A stretch of 64,000 nucleotides of DNA from DASZTV01 sp035548125 (GTDB lineage Bacteria > Actinomycetota > Actinomycetes > JAFAQI01): NCBI GenBank assembly GCA_035548125.1, contig DASZTV010000040.1, forward strand, positions 52,077 through 116,076, read 5' to 3'. Below are positions 8,203 to 18,620 of this stretch, one piece after another; the stretch's first letter is position 1; the number at the start of each line of letters is the position of its first letter. Below the pieces are notes generated by a model that saw nothing but the letters and a program-made list of their open reading frames with translations, was not told the origin of the DNA and did not search any database. Both the position numbers and the translations under genes were made by a program.

Positions 8203-8925
8203 ATGAGCTCGGTCGACGGCGTTGCCCTGCTCCCCGAAACGGCGGAAGAGCTCGACCGTTACTACGGGAACCCGCCGCTCGGCGTGCGCGCCAACATGAT
8301 CGCCACACTCGACGGGGCCGCGGCCTTCGCCGGGCGGACCAAGGCGGTCACCGACCCGGCGGACCAGGTGCTGCTGACGCACCTGCGCTCCCACGCCGAC
8401 GTCGTACTCGTGGGGTCGGCGACCGTCGCGGCCGAGAGGTACGGGCCGGTCCGGCTCGCCGCCGAGCTCAGAGAACGCCGCCTGGCGGCGGGGCAGGCCG
8501 AACTGCCCCGGCTGGCCATCGTGACTGCCCGCGGGGCGCTCTCCCCCGAGCTGCGCGTCTTCTCCGGCGACATCCGGCCACTCGTCGTCACGACCGAGTG
8601 GACCGCTCGCGAACGGCCGGAACTCGCCGACATCGCTGACGTCGTCACGGCCGGCGCGGAGCAGATCGACGCGGCGGCGATCATCACCGCGCTCAGTGGG
8701 CTCGGCCTCGCCCGCGTCCTGTGTGAAGGCGGCCCGTACCTGCTGTCGAGCCTGGTCGACGCCGACCTGGTCGAGGAGATGTGCCTGACCGTCGCGCCGT
8801 TCCTCACCGGACCGCAGCCGACGACACCCCAAGCACCATCGGCGATGACCACGCCCACTCGGCTCACCCTGCGTCATGTGCTGCAGCGCAACGACCTGCT
8901 CTATCTGCGGTACGCGCGCCCGTAA
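8203..8925 (+). CDS. RibD C-terminal-type pyrimidine reductase family protein
   Basis: This 240-residue protein has the fold of the reductase half of RibD. It opens with ANMIATLDGAAAFAG, continues with VVLVGSATVAAERYGPV, and ends with RVLCEGGPYLLSSLVDADLV, which forms the NADPH site. It has no deaminase domain, so it resembles stand-alone actinobacterial reductases such as Rv2671. Those reduce the 5-amino-6-ribosylamino-uracil type of substrate and have been linked to dihydrofolate reduction. The frame is open from 8113, but the ATG at 8203 is where family similarity begins. No riboflavin gene is adjacent, so its cellular role cannot be fixed from context. Confidence 0.88.
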   Translation: MSSVDGVALLPETAEELDRYYGNPPLGVRANMIATLDGAAAFAGRTKAVTDPADQVLLTHLRSHADVVLVGSATVAAERYGPVRLAAELRERRLAAGQAELPRLAIVTARGALSPELRVFSGDIRPLVVTTEWTARERPELADIADVVTAGAEQIDAAAIITALSGLGLARVLCEGGPYLLSSLVDADLVEEMCLTVAPFLTGPQPTTPQAPSAMTTPTRLTLRHVLQRNDLLYLRYARP

Positions 8926-8967
8926 CCGTCCCGAAGGCATAGGTTCACCACCGAGGTGGGGAGTGGA

Positions 8968-9993
8968 ATGACGAGACTCGGCACATTGCTACGAGCAGGC
9001 GCTGCGGTGACGGCCGCCGTGACGGTTGCGGGCACGTTGTTGCTCGCGCAGCCGGCGTCCGGCGCGGCAGGTGGGGCCCACGCCCGGTACGTTCCGGTCG
9101 CGGGCAACGGTCAGTACCTCGTCTATGCCGAGGCCGTGCGCGCGCACACCATCGGCCCGCTCGACTTCGGCAGCGACGTCCGCCTCTATGCCCTTGCCAA
9201 GTCCGGCCGGCCGACGCTGCTCGGCAGGGCGGGCCCGGCACCCCGAGTGATCTCGCTGTCGCGCTCGATGCTGATCGTCGCCACGATGCAGGGCAAGCAC
9301 CGCCACCTGCGGTGGTGGGACCTCGCCACGGGCCGGCACAGCGACCTGGTGATCAGCGAGGACATCGTCGGGGCATCGCCGGACGGCTGGCTGTTCGAGG
9401 TCGACAAGCCCGACGGCACGCACGTCTACTCCCAGTCGCCCGGCGGCGACCTGGTCGACTACGGCATCCCGATGTCCCCGCACGTCGACTACGCCGTCAC
9501 CTCCGGCCCCAACGGCTTCGTCGCCTACGCCGACAACTTCCAGAACGACAACGGCGAGATCACCTACACCTCGTGGGCGCATCGCACGCGGCACCGGACG
9601 CTGCTCACTCCGGGCGGGACGAACAACAAGTGCGAGAGTGTGACGTCGCGCTTCGCGGCATGCGTGCTGCAGGGCGCGCCCGGCCGCCCGGTGGCGCTGT
9701 TCCCGCTCGACGGGCGCACTCCGACGATCAAGGCCAGCCTGTGCCCGTACGCCGCCACGGTGTGGGGCACGCGGCTCGCCTGGGTGCCGCGCGACAGCGG
9801 CGCGTGCGCGGCCAAGCACGTGGGAGTGATGAGCCGCGGCGGGACGATCAAGCGGACCGTCGACACGTTCAACCGGCTGGCGGTCACGTCGGCGTTCGGC
9901 CGCCTGGTGCTCGCGAGCCCCGGACAACGTGCGCTCGAGACGCTGAAGGCGCCCCGCGGCAAGACCCATCTCCTCGCCCGAGCCACCATCTGA
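8968..9993 (+). CDS. Secreted beta-propeller-like protein
   Basis: This protein of 341 residues starts at an ATG with GGGGAG 4 bases upstream; a GTG at 8956 adds four residues. A signal peptide is clear: MTRLGTLLRAGAAVTAAVTV, then a cleavage-like AQPASGA. The mature part has repeated short strands with D-x-G and W-D motifs (RWWDLATGRHSDLVISEDI, SPDGWLFEVDKPDGTHVYS), typical of TolB/WD-like propellers. No catalytic residue set is visible. It converges on the GH92 gene with only 6 bases between stops. It is probably an extracellular binding or scaffold protein; the ligand is unknown. Confidence 0.8.
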   Translation: MTRLGTLLRAGAAVTAAVTVAGTLLLAQPASGAAGGAHARYVPVAGNGQYLVYAEAVRAHTIGPLDFGSDVRLYALAKSGRPTLLGRAGPAPRVISLSRSMLIVATMQGKHRHLRWWDLATGRHSDLVISEDIVGASPDGWLFEVDKPDGTHVYSQSPGGDLVDYGIPMSPHVDYAVTSGPNGFVAYADNFQNDNGEITYTSWAHRTRHRTLLTPGGTNNKCESVTSRFAACVLQGAPGRPVALFPLDGRTPTIKASLCPYAATVWGTRLAWVPRDSGACAAKHVGVMSRGGTIKRTVDTFNRLAVTSAFGRLVLASPGQRALETLKAPRGKTHLLARATI

Positions 9994-9999
9994 GCTCGG

Positions 10000-12558
10000 T
10001 CACGGGGCGCAGCGGAGCGCGCGTCCCGGCGGGTAGGAGGGCGGCGCGGCCACGACCGAGCGTGCCCAACGACCGGCCTGCCCCGACGTCCTGAGGTGCA
10101 GCGTCGCACCTGTCGCCAGGCCGGCGTACCTCACCCATGCTCGATCGAGCCGATGCCCGTTCAGCGCGGCCGACTTCACGTACGGCTTGGCCCGCGAACC
10201 GGCCGGCGCCTCGACCCGCAGCGACTTGCCGCCGGGCAGGTTGATCACCACTCGACTGAACCGCGGCGCTCCGACCGTCAGCACGTCGTCGCCCGGGATC
10301 GCCGGGTAGAGCCCGATGGCGTTCCAGATCCACCAGGACGTCATCGTGCCGCCGTCGATGTTGCCGGGATAGCCGCCGGGCGTCGGCGCGTACATGGAGT
10401 CGAGTGCCCGGTGCACCACGGCCTCGGCACGGTCGGGGCGGCCGGCCCAGAGGTACTCGTACGGCGTGTCCAGCTGTGGTTCGTTGCCGAGGAACGCATA
10501 CGGCGAGTTGGGTCCGGCGTTGAGCCGGGTGAACAACGCGTCCAGGCGGGCCACAAGCGCCTTCGGTCCACCGAGGGACTTGGCAAGACCGGCGACGTCG
10601 AACGGCACCATGAACGTGTACTGGCTGCCGTCGCCTTCGACGAAGCCGTGGGCCTGTCCGGTCCGACCGATCGGCAGGAACACTCCGGTGAGGCTGCGCG
10701 GTTCGACGTAGCCGGTCGCGTCGTCGAAGCTCTCGCGCCACCAGCCGGCCCGGCCGAGAAACTCCCGCGCCGTCGCGCAGTGACCCGTGGCGGCGGCGAG
10801 CTGTGACGTCGCGAAGTCCGCGGTGGCGTACTCCAAGGAGGTGGAGGCGCTCCCCCAGACGACTTGCTGGCTCAGGAACAGCTCGATGCCGCCGGTCGTG
10901 TTCGTGGTGGTGTCGAGCTCGATCGGCACGTAGTGCAGCCGCTGGTAGAACGCGTTGGCCGGCCGTTCGGTGTAGGTCCCGCGGCCGATCATGATCGGGC
11001 CCTGGGCGGCCGCGGCAACCGCGTCGCCGAGCTTTTCGTCGTCGATCCCGTTGCTTCGAGTCCCGTGAACGGCCGCGGTAAGTGCGGCCTGGCGACTGAA
11101 CCCGCGGCCGCCGAACGCCGCGAGATCGGCGAGGAAGGGAACCGCGGGGTCGCCGACCATGACGTTGGGACTTGAGGCCCCCGCGGGCCAGCGAGGCAGG
11201 AAGCCCGCAATCCGCTCGTCCGCGAGCAGGCTGCGCGCCATGTCGCGCGCCTGTCGCGGCGCAACCATCGCCAGCAGCTGGGCATGGGTGCGGTACTCGT
11301 CCCAGAGACTCATCTGGGTGTACGCGGTCCAGCCGTGCGCGCGATGGATCCGGCCGTCAAGTCCCGGGAATCGGCCATCGATGTCACCGAGGACCTGCGG
11401 CGACAGCAGTGACTGGTAGAGCGTCGTCGCAAGCATTCGTCGGTCGACCTGCGCCCCGCCGGCAACGCGCACCCTGCCGAGCAGCCTCGCCCATCTCGCC
11501 GCCGTCGCGCGCCGCACCCCATTCACGCTGCTCCCGGCGATCTCTCGCCGCAGCGCGACCCGGGCGCCGTGCATGCTCACGTAGGACAGCCCGACGCGCG
11601 CGGTCACCCTCGGGTGATGCGCGGTCGCGAAGCGCAGCACGGCACCGGCCTGAGCGGTCCCACTCGGGTTGCCCGGAAGGCTCGCCGGCAGGCCTCCGAA
11701 CCCCGGGGTGTAGCCGATGCCGACGAGGGCGTGACCGGTGGCGGCAGTCCCGCCTTCGTGAAACGACTCCCCCTGCCAGACCGCGTGACTGGCGAACGGG
11801 CGACTGAACCGGATCACCACGTGCAGGGTCGCGCCGAGCGGGTTCTCACAGAACCGGCCGTTGCCAACGGTGACCTCGACCGTCCGGCTCGCGGGCAGGA
11901 TCCGCACGCCCGCGGTGTCGACGGCGTCAGCGCTGCCGCCCGCGTTGATCACGACGGTTCCGGTGGAATCCGACGGGAACCGGAAGGCACCGATCCCGGC
12001 CCGCGTCGAGGCGGCCAGATCGACGTCGATCGCCCGGCGGGTTCCCGGGTTGAGCACGACGGAGTAGGTCCCGGGTGACGCGCTCTCGTGACGATGGTCG
12101 AACGACGAGTCGAGTGCCGGGTCGAGGGTGCCGCTCAGCAGGCTGGCCGGGCTTGTCGTGATCGCCGTCGTCGTGGGGGTGATCGGGACGTCCTGGAACC
12201 CGGCGCAGCCGCCGCCCTGGAACCGGGTCAGGTCGAAGCCGGAGATGGTCTTGTCCGAGTAGGTGTAGCCGGCACCGAAGGCGACGGCGTCCGGGACGGT
12301 CCGCGGGCCCCACGACAACATGCCGAAGGGAGCCGTGGCGGCCGGGCTCATGTTGCCGGCGCTGCCACCAGTCCCCTGGTCGGCGAGAGCGGTGTCCGTC
12401 CCCGCGAACACGTTGGCCAGTCGCACCAGCTCGGCGCCGGTCGTCAGCCGATGACCGACAGCCGCCGGGACGGTGGGCGTCGAGCCCGACGGCAGCGCGG
12501 ACGGGGTGACGCCGGCAAGCACGAGACCGGTGATCGAGGCGACAAGAGGGACGCGCAT
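10000..12558 (-). CDS. Secreted GH92 family alpha-mannosidase
   Basis: This is an 852-residue exported glycosidase (GTG at 12585 would add 9 residues). A signal peptide (MRVPLVASITGLVLAGVTPS) precedes the GH92 N-terminal beta-sandwich, which shows GNMSPAATAPFGMLSWGP and the GFDLTRFQGGGCAGFQDVPI block. The (alpha/alpha)6 domain has SLWDEYRTHAQLLAMVAP and the catalytic-loop region GYPGNIDGGTMTSWWIWNA, then a C-terminal sandwich. GH92 enzymes are calcium-dependent exo-acting alpha-mannosidases. In this loop most relatives read GN(D/E)D; here the middle acidic residue is Ile while the following Asp is kept. It would trim mannose from glycans or mannoproteins outside the cell. No sugar transporter is adjacent. 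Confidence 0.9.
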   Translation of the reverse strand: MRVPLVASITGLVLAGVTPSALPSGSTPTVPAAVGHRLTTGAELVRLANVFAGTDTALADQGTGGSAGNMSPAATAPFGMLSWGPRTVPDAVAFGAGYTYSDKTISGFDLTRFQGGGCAGFQDVPITPTTTAITTSPASLLSGTLDPALDSSFDHRHESASPGTYSVVLNPGTRRAIDVDLAASTRAGIGAFRFPSDSTGTVVINAGGSADAVDTAGVRILPASRTVEVTVGNGRFCENPLGATLHVVIRFSRPFASHAVWQGESFHEGGTAATGHALVGIGYTPGFGGLPASLPGNPSGTAQAGAVLRFATAHHPRVTARVGLSYVSMHGARVALRREIAGSSVNGVRRATAARWARLLGRVRVAGGAQVDRRMLATTLYQSLLSPQVLGDIDGRFPGLDGRIHRAHGWTAYTQMSLWDEYRTHAQLLAMVAPRQARDMARSLLADERIAGFLPRWPAGASSPNVMVGDPAVPFLADLAAFGGRGFSRQAALTAAVHGTRSNGIDDEKLGDAVAAAAQGPIMIGRGTYTERPANAFYQRLHYVPIELDTTTNTTGGIELFLSQQVVWGSASTSLEYATADFATSQLAAATGHCATAREFLGRAGWWRESFDDATGYVEPRSLTGVFLPIGRTGQAHGFVEGDGSQYTFMVPFDVAGLAKSLGGPKALVARLDALFTRLNAGPNSPYAFLGNEPQLDTPYEYLWAGRPDRAEAVVHRALDSMYAPTPGGYPGNIDGGTMTSWWIWNAIGLYPAIPGDDVLTVGAPRFSRVVINLPGGKSLRVEAPAGSRAKPYVKSAALNGHRLDRAWVRYAGLATGATLHLRTSGQAGRWARSVVAAPPSYPPGRALRCAP

Positions 12559-12605
12559 GGCAACGCGATTATCCCGGTCCGACACGCCGCGCGGCGCAGT
12601 GTGAT

Positions 12606-12651
12606 TTGACAGTGTTACTTTTCTTGACCAACATGCTTATGTTTGTTGAAT
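12606..12651 (+). promoter_or_regulatory. Candidate promoter of the sulfate transport operon
   Basis: This AT-rich island lies in a GC-rich context 5' of the sulfate-binding protein gene. TTGACC at 12624-12629 and TTGAAT at 12646-12651 are spaced by 16 bases and resemble -35 and -10 boxes. A second TTGACA lies at 12606. CAACA and TGTTG halves (about 12629-12648) form a loose dyad over the same stretch and could be an operator. No transcription data support it. Confidence 0.3.
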
Positions 12652-12690
12652 CGATCGTCTCACAAGACACTGACCGGAGGGCAAGGGAAC

Positions 12691-13719
12691 GTGACCACCA
12701 AGAAGCAGATCATCGCCGGAGTCGGGGCGGTCGCCGTGATGGCGGTCAGCGCCGCCTGCGGCAGCTCCTCGTCGGGCGGCACCGGCACGGTCAAGAGCTC
12801 GGGTGGTGACGACAAGATCAGCCTGGTCGCGTACTCCACTCCCCAGAAGGCGTACGACGACCTGTTCCCGGCGTTCGCCAAGACCGCCGCCGGCGCCGGC
12901 GCGACCCTGTCTCCGTCGTACGGCCCCTCCGGTTCCCAGGAGCGCGCGGTCGAGAACGGTCAGGCCGCCGACGTCGTCGAGTTCTCCCGCGCCTCCGACA
13001 TGGACAAGCTCGTGACCGCCGGCCTGGTCGACCCGAGCTGGAACACCAACCAGTACAAGGGCATCATCACCGACTCGGTGGCGACGCTGATCGTTCGCAA
13101 GGGCAACCCGCTGCACCTCACCACCTGGGACGACTTGGTCAAGCCCGGCGTCAAGGTGGTCACCCCCAACCCGCTGAGCTCGGGAAGCGCGTGCTGGAAC
13201 CTGATGGCCGCGTACGGCGCCGAGATCCGCGAGGGCAAGAGTCCCGCTCAGGCGCTCGCGTTCGTCAAGCAGCTGCTGCAGCACACCGTGTCACTGCCCG
13301 ACAGCGGCGCCGACGCGACTGCCGCCTTCGTCGCCGGCACCGGCAACGTGCTGATCGGCTACGAGAACGAGGCGATCGCGGCGCAACAGGCCGGCAACCC
13401 GGTCGACTACGTGACGCCCAGCGACACGATCCTGATCGAGAACCCGATCGCGGTCACCAAGGACGCCGAGAACCCGACCCTGGACAAGGCGTTCGTCGAC
13501 TACCTGTACTCCGACGCGGGTCAACAGATCTTCGCCGCGCACGGCTACCGGCCGGTCGTGAAGTCCGACCTCGACGCCAAGCAGTTCCCGACGCCGAAGG
13601 GTCTGTTCACGATCGGCGACCTTGGTGGGTGGAGCGAGGTCAACGCGACGTTCTTCGACGCAACCAACGGGTCTATCACGGAGATCCTCAATGACCTCGG
13701 TCACGGTGCCAGTGGCTGA
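12691..13719 (+). CDS. Sulfate ABC transporter, substrate-binding lipoprotein
   Basis: This 342-residue lipoprotein has a basic N terminus and a lipobox ending at Cys23 (AVSAAC), then a Ser/Gly linker. The mature part matches the sulfate/thiosulfate-binding family: SYGPSGSQERAVENGQAADV, IIVRKGNP-like LIVRKGNPLHLTTWDDLV, and PNPLSSGSACWNLMAAYG, which is the anion-binding helix start. It captures sulfate outside the membrane and hands it to the two permeases encoded next. The GTG at 12691 follows GGAGGG by 9 bases; an in-frame ATG at 12643 would place the signal peptide abnormally far in. The 3' end overlaps the first permease gene by 29 bases. Sulfate, thiosulfate or a related oxyanion is possible. 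Confidence 0.92.
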   Translation: MTTKKQIIAGVGAVAVMAVSAACGSSSSGGTGTVKSSGGDDKISLVAYSTPQKAYDDLFPAFAKTAAGAGATLSPSYGPSGSQERAVENGQAADVVEFSRASDMDKLVTAGLVDPSWNTNQYKGIITDSVATLIVRKGNPLHLTTWDDLVKPGVKVVTPNPLSSGSACWNLMAAYGAEIREGKSPAQALAFVKQLLQHTVSLPDSGADATAAFVAGTGNVLIGYENEAIAAQQAGNPVDYVTPSDTILIENPIAVTKDAENPTLDKAFVDYLYSDAGQQIFAAHGYRPVVKSDLDAKQFPTPKGLFTIGDLGGWSEVNATFFDATNGSITEILNDLGHGASG

Positions 13720-14533
13720 CGCCGCTGCCGCGGTCACCCACCCCCGCCGCTGGTCGCTACCGCGACCGGTGGTGGCGGGGGTGGGCCCGGGCATCTCCGT
13801 GCTCTACCTGTCGCTGCTCGTCGGGCTACCGGTCGCCGCGGTGATCAGCCAGTCGGCTGACCACTCCTTCTGGTCGGTCGTCACGGCGCCACACACGCGG
13901 TCCGTTCTCGAGTTCACGGTCGCCGTCGCGCTGGCCGCGGCCGTCATCGATGCGGTCACCGGCGTGGCGCTCGCGTGGGTGTTGGTGCGCGACGGCTTCC
14001 CCGGCAAGCGGGTCGTCAACGCGCTGATCGACCTGCCGTTCGCGCTGCCGACGATCGTCGCCGGCCTGGTGCTGTTGAGCCTGTACGGCCCGAACAGCCC
14101 GGTCGGCGTCAACGTCGCCGGTACCCGGCTCGCGGTCCTGTTCGCGCTGCTGTTCGTCACGCTGCCGTTCGTCACCCGAGCCGTGCAGCCGGTGCTGCTC
14201 ACCCTCGAGCGGGACGTCGAAGAAGCGGCCGCATGTCTCGGCGCCAAGCCGTGGACCATCTTCCGCCGGATCATCCTTCCGGCGATCATGCCGGCGACGA
14301 TCACCGGTGCGTCGCTCGCGTTTGCGCGTGCCCTCGGCGAGTTCGGCTCGGTGGTCCTGATCTCCGGCAACCTGCCGAGGACGGAGATCGCCTCCCAGGT
14401 GATCTTCCAGGACGTCGAGAACGGTGCGCCGCAGGCCGCCGCCGCGATCGGCGTCGTGCTGCTCGCGATGGCGCTTTTGGTGTTCCTCGTCCTCGCGGCG
14501 CTGACGCACAGGAACGCGGCGCGGCATGGATAG
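13691..14533 (+). CDS. cysT: Sulfate ABC transporter permease CysT
   Basis: This 280-residue membrane protein has about six transmembrane helices, starting with ISVLYLSLLVGLPVAAVI. The cytoplasmic coupling loop EEAAACLGAKPWTIFRRIIL carries the EAA motif that docks on the ATPase, and FARALGEFGSVVLISGN is typical of CysT/CysU. It forms the membrane channel with CysW. The ATG at 13691 lies within the end of the binding-protein gene. The open frame extends to 13622, but that part duplicates binding-protein coding in another frame. The stop overlaps the CysW start by 8 bases, so translation is coupled. Confidence 0.93.
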   Translation: MTSVTVPVADAAAAVTHPRRWSLPRPVVAGVGPGISVLYLSLLVGLPVAAVISQSADHSFWSVVTAPHTRSVLEFTVAVALAAAVIDAVTGVALAWVLVRDGFPGKRVVNALIDLPFALPTIVAGLVLLSLYGPNSPVGVNVAGTRLAVLFALLFVTLPFVTRAVQPVLLTLERDVEEAAACLGAKPWTIFRRIILPAIMPATITGASLAFARALGEFGSVVLISGNLPRTEIASQVIFQDVENGAPQAAAAIGVVLLAMALLVFLVLAALTHRNAARHG

Positions 14534-15334
14534 CGGGCCGGGAAGGTACGCCCTCCGTTACGCCGTGCTGTGCTACCTCGCGGCGCTGCTCATGGCGCCG
14601 GTTGTCATGGTCGGCTACCGGACGTTCCAGCACGGGTTCTCACCCGTGTGGGACGCACTGTCCGGCCACGACGCGGTGCAGGCGCTGAAGCTGTCACTGC
14701 TGATCACCGTCATCGCCGTGCCGATCAACGTCGTCTTCGGCGTCGGCACCGGCTGGTTGCTCGCCCGGCGCCGGATGCCACTGCCGTGGCTGGTCAACGC
14801 GTTGATCAACCTGCCGTTCGCCATGTCGCCGGTCGTGGTCGGTCTCGCGGTGTTCGTGCTGTACAGCCGGACCGGCTGGATCGGCAGCTATCTGTTCGCC
14901 CACGGCAGCCACGTGCTGTTCACCTGGAAGGCGATGACGATCGCAACGATCTTCGTCAGCCTGCCGTTCGTCGTCCGCGAGGTCGTACCGGTCCTCGAGG
15001 AACTCGGTACGGAGCAGGAGCAGGCCGCTGCGGTGCTGGGTGCCTCCCAGTTCCAGGCGTTCTTCCGCGTGACGCTTCCAGCGATCCGCTGGGCGATCGT
15101 CTACGGCACGATCCTCACCGTTGCGCGTTCCCTCGGTGAGTACGGCGCGGTGAACATCGTCTCGAGCAACATCGTCGGGCAGAGCCTGACCCTGCCGCTC
15201 TACGTGAACAACCGGGTGAGCCAGCTCGATCCTCAGTCGGCGTACAGCGCGGGCCTGCTGCTCGCGGTCATCTCCCTTCTGATCCTCGTCGGCATGACCG
15301 CCTTCAGCGGACGCCGCCACAAGGAGATCTCGCA

Positions 15335-15338
<4 letters not shown>
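14526..15338 (+). CDS. cysW: Sulfate ABC transporter permease CysW
   Basis: This 270-residue permease has about six transmembrane helices. The EAA-type loop EQEQAAAVLGASQFQAFFRV and the segment TVARSLGEYGAVNIVSSNIV are characteristic of CysW, whose loop reads GEYGAV where CysT reads GEFGSV. It pairs with CysT to form the sulfate channel. The start is within the end of cysT and the stop overlaps the cysA start by 4 bases, so the four genes form one tightly coupled operon in the usual order: binding protein, T, W, A. No sulfate reduction genes are in the window. Confidence 0.93.
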
Positions 15339-16468
<1,130 letters not shown>

Positions 16469-17520
16469 CCACGGAGTCCAGCCCAGCTGCGAGAGCCGGG
16501 TGAGGAAGTAACCGTTGACGATGACTTCCTCGTTGATCGCCGTGGTCGCCGACACCAGAACGGCGTAGACCAAGAAATACGCAGGCACGTGGGTGTTCGT
16601 CTCGGTCGCCTTGAAGTCCGTGAACGGCAGCAGCAGGAGGCTCAACGCGGCGGTCAGCCCGAACGCGCCGGCCAGCAGACCGACGGCGCCGGAGAGGTCG
16701 TGACCGAGCCCTTTCCGGGTGAGACCAAGGCGTGCGGGCGGCTGCCCGGTGCGGGCGAGCAGCAGCAGCGCGATCGGCACGACCAGCCCAGTCGTGAGAT
16801 AGCCGAAGCTCATCAGGAACAGGCTCACTCCCGCGTGATGCTTCAGCGGCAGATCGAACTCGTCGAGGTCACCCACCCCGCCGAGATGCTGCGCGAGGAT
16901 CGTGATCGCCGCCGCGACTCCGGGTAGCGCGAACGCAGCCACCACGAACCCGGTCTCCCACCGGAGCCATCGCGACTGGGGCCCCGGCATCGCCGGCGAC
17001 ACGGTTTGCGGCGTCAGCCCCGGATCACGGGTGGCAAGCGGCAGCGGCCCATCGGCTGCGAACCGGTCGTGCTCGGCGAGGGTAGGCGCGACCGACGTCT
17101 GGGTTACACCGAAGCCCTGCGCGAGGTACGCCGCATGGCCGACCCAGGTGCCGTCGAGCGCGCGGGCCACGGTCCAGCCGGCAGGGATCACCCGGCCGTC
17201 CGCGCACACCACGACGAGGCGCTGAAGCCGACCACGCGCCACGCGCTCGACCGCCAGCCCGAGCACCTCGGCTCGCGGCATCCGGTGGGTGGCGAGAACG
17301 TCTCGCACCGTCATCTGGTTCGGTTCGAGGATCAGCCCGGCCATGAGCACGCGCACCAGGAGGGCGACGAGCAAAGCCGCGACGACGGCGGCGATCGCCC
17401 GGTTCGACGCGTCGACATCCGGCACGAACATGGCAGGCACCGTTACGAGCAGGCCCACCACGCTGAGTGCGGCCACGACACCGACGGCGCCGTCCGAACG
17501 GGTCCGCATGGCTGCGGTCG

Positions 17521-18579
17521 TCAGGCGGGGTGGGCGGCTGCCCAAGCGGCAGCGAGCTCGAGGAACCGGTCGTTCTCCTCCGGCAGGCCGATCGTCACGC
17601 GTACCCCCTCGCCGGCGAACGGCCGGACCAGGACGCCGTCGGCAGCGCAGTGCTCGGCGAACGCTGCGGCGTGCTCGCCGATCGGCAGCCAGACGAAGTT
17701 GGCCTGGGAGGGCGGCACGTCGTAGGCCGACTCGGCGAGCGCGGTCTGCACCCGCTGCCGCTCCGCGATCGTCATCGCGGCACGCCGTTTCACGACCGGC
17801 TCGTCACCGAGCGCGGCGATCGCGCACTGCTGCGCCAGCCCGCTGACGCTGAACGGCACCTGCGTCTTGCGAACCGCGGCCACCACTTCGGGTGTCCCGA
17901 CGCAGTACCCGACTCGAAGGCCGGCGAGCGCGAACGCCTTGGAGAACGTGCGCGTCACGACGACGTTGGGCCGCCCGCGGAACTCCGCCAGCGCGTCCGG
18001 CACCTCGGTCGGGTCCGCGTAGTGGTGATAGGCCTCGTCGACGACGACGAGCACGTCGTCGCGAAGGCCGTCGACGAAGTCGACCAGCTCTGCGCCGACC
18101 GCCGTGCTGGTCGGGTTGTTGGGGTTGCAGACGATCACGAGGCGAGTGCGGTCGGTGACCGCGGCCGCCATGGCGTCGAGGTCATGCACGTGGTCACGCA
18201 GCGGCACCTTGACGGCATTGCCGCCGACGACCGTCGTGATGATCGGATAGGCCTCGAAGGCCCGCCAGCCGAACACCACGTCGTCGCCCGCATCGACGAC
18301 CGCCGAGGCGATCTGCCCGACCACCTCCACGCTGCCCGCCCCGACGGCGACCTGCTCGGGCGCGACGTCGTGATGGCCCGCGATCGCCTCGATGAGCGCC
18401 GTCGCCGACATGTCCGGATAACGGCTGACTCCCGAGGTGATGCCGTCGATCGTCGCCGCCACGGCCGGCAGCAACCCGTACGGCGACTCGTTGCTCGCCA
18501 GGACGATCGCGCCCGGCGCCTTGCGGCCCGCGACATAGGCAGGGAGCTGCCCCATCGCGGCGCGCAGCCGAACAGTCAC
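17521..18579 (-). CDS. HisC-like PLP-dependent aminotransferase
   Basis: This is a 352-residue class I/II aminotransferase. VCNPNNPTSTAVG is the cofactor-binding Asn segment, VVVDEAYHHYADP gives the Asp and Tyr, and RTFSKAFALAGLRVGYCVG holds the Schiff-base Lys. It is most like histidinol-phosphate aminotransferase, which forms histidinol phosphate from imidazole-acetol phosphate. No other his gene is nearby, so it may be a second HisC or an aromatic aminotransferase of the Pat type. It is divergent from paaA with 41 bases between starts. The CPBP gene follows at 11 bases and may be co-transcribed. Confidence 0.87.
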   Translation of the reverse strand: MTVRLRAAMGQLPAYVAGRKAPGAIVLASNESPYGLLPAVAATIDGITSGVSRYPDMSATALIEAIAGHHDVAPEQVAVGAGSVEVVGQIASAVVDAGDDVVFGWRAFEAYPIITTVVGGNAVKVPLRDHVHDLDAMAAAVTDRTRLVIVCNPNNPTSTAVGAELVDFVDGLRDDVLVVVDEAYHHYADPTEVPDALAEFRGRPNVVVTRTFSKAFALAGLRVGYCVGTPEVVAAVRKTQVPFSVSGLAQQCAIAALGDEPVVKRRAAMTIAERQRVQTALAESAYDVPPSQANFVWLPIGEHAAAFAEHCAADGVLVRPFAGEGVRVTIGLPEENDRFLELAAAWAAAHPA

Positions 18580-18620
18580 GGGGTACAGCCTGCCGTACGC
18601 GCGGGCGTAACCTCCGGAGT

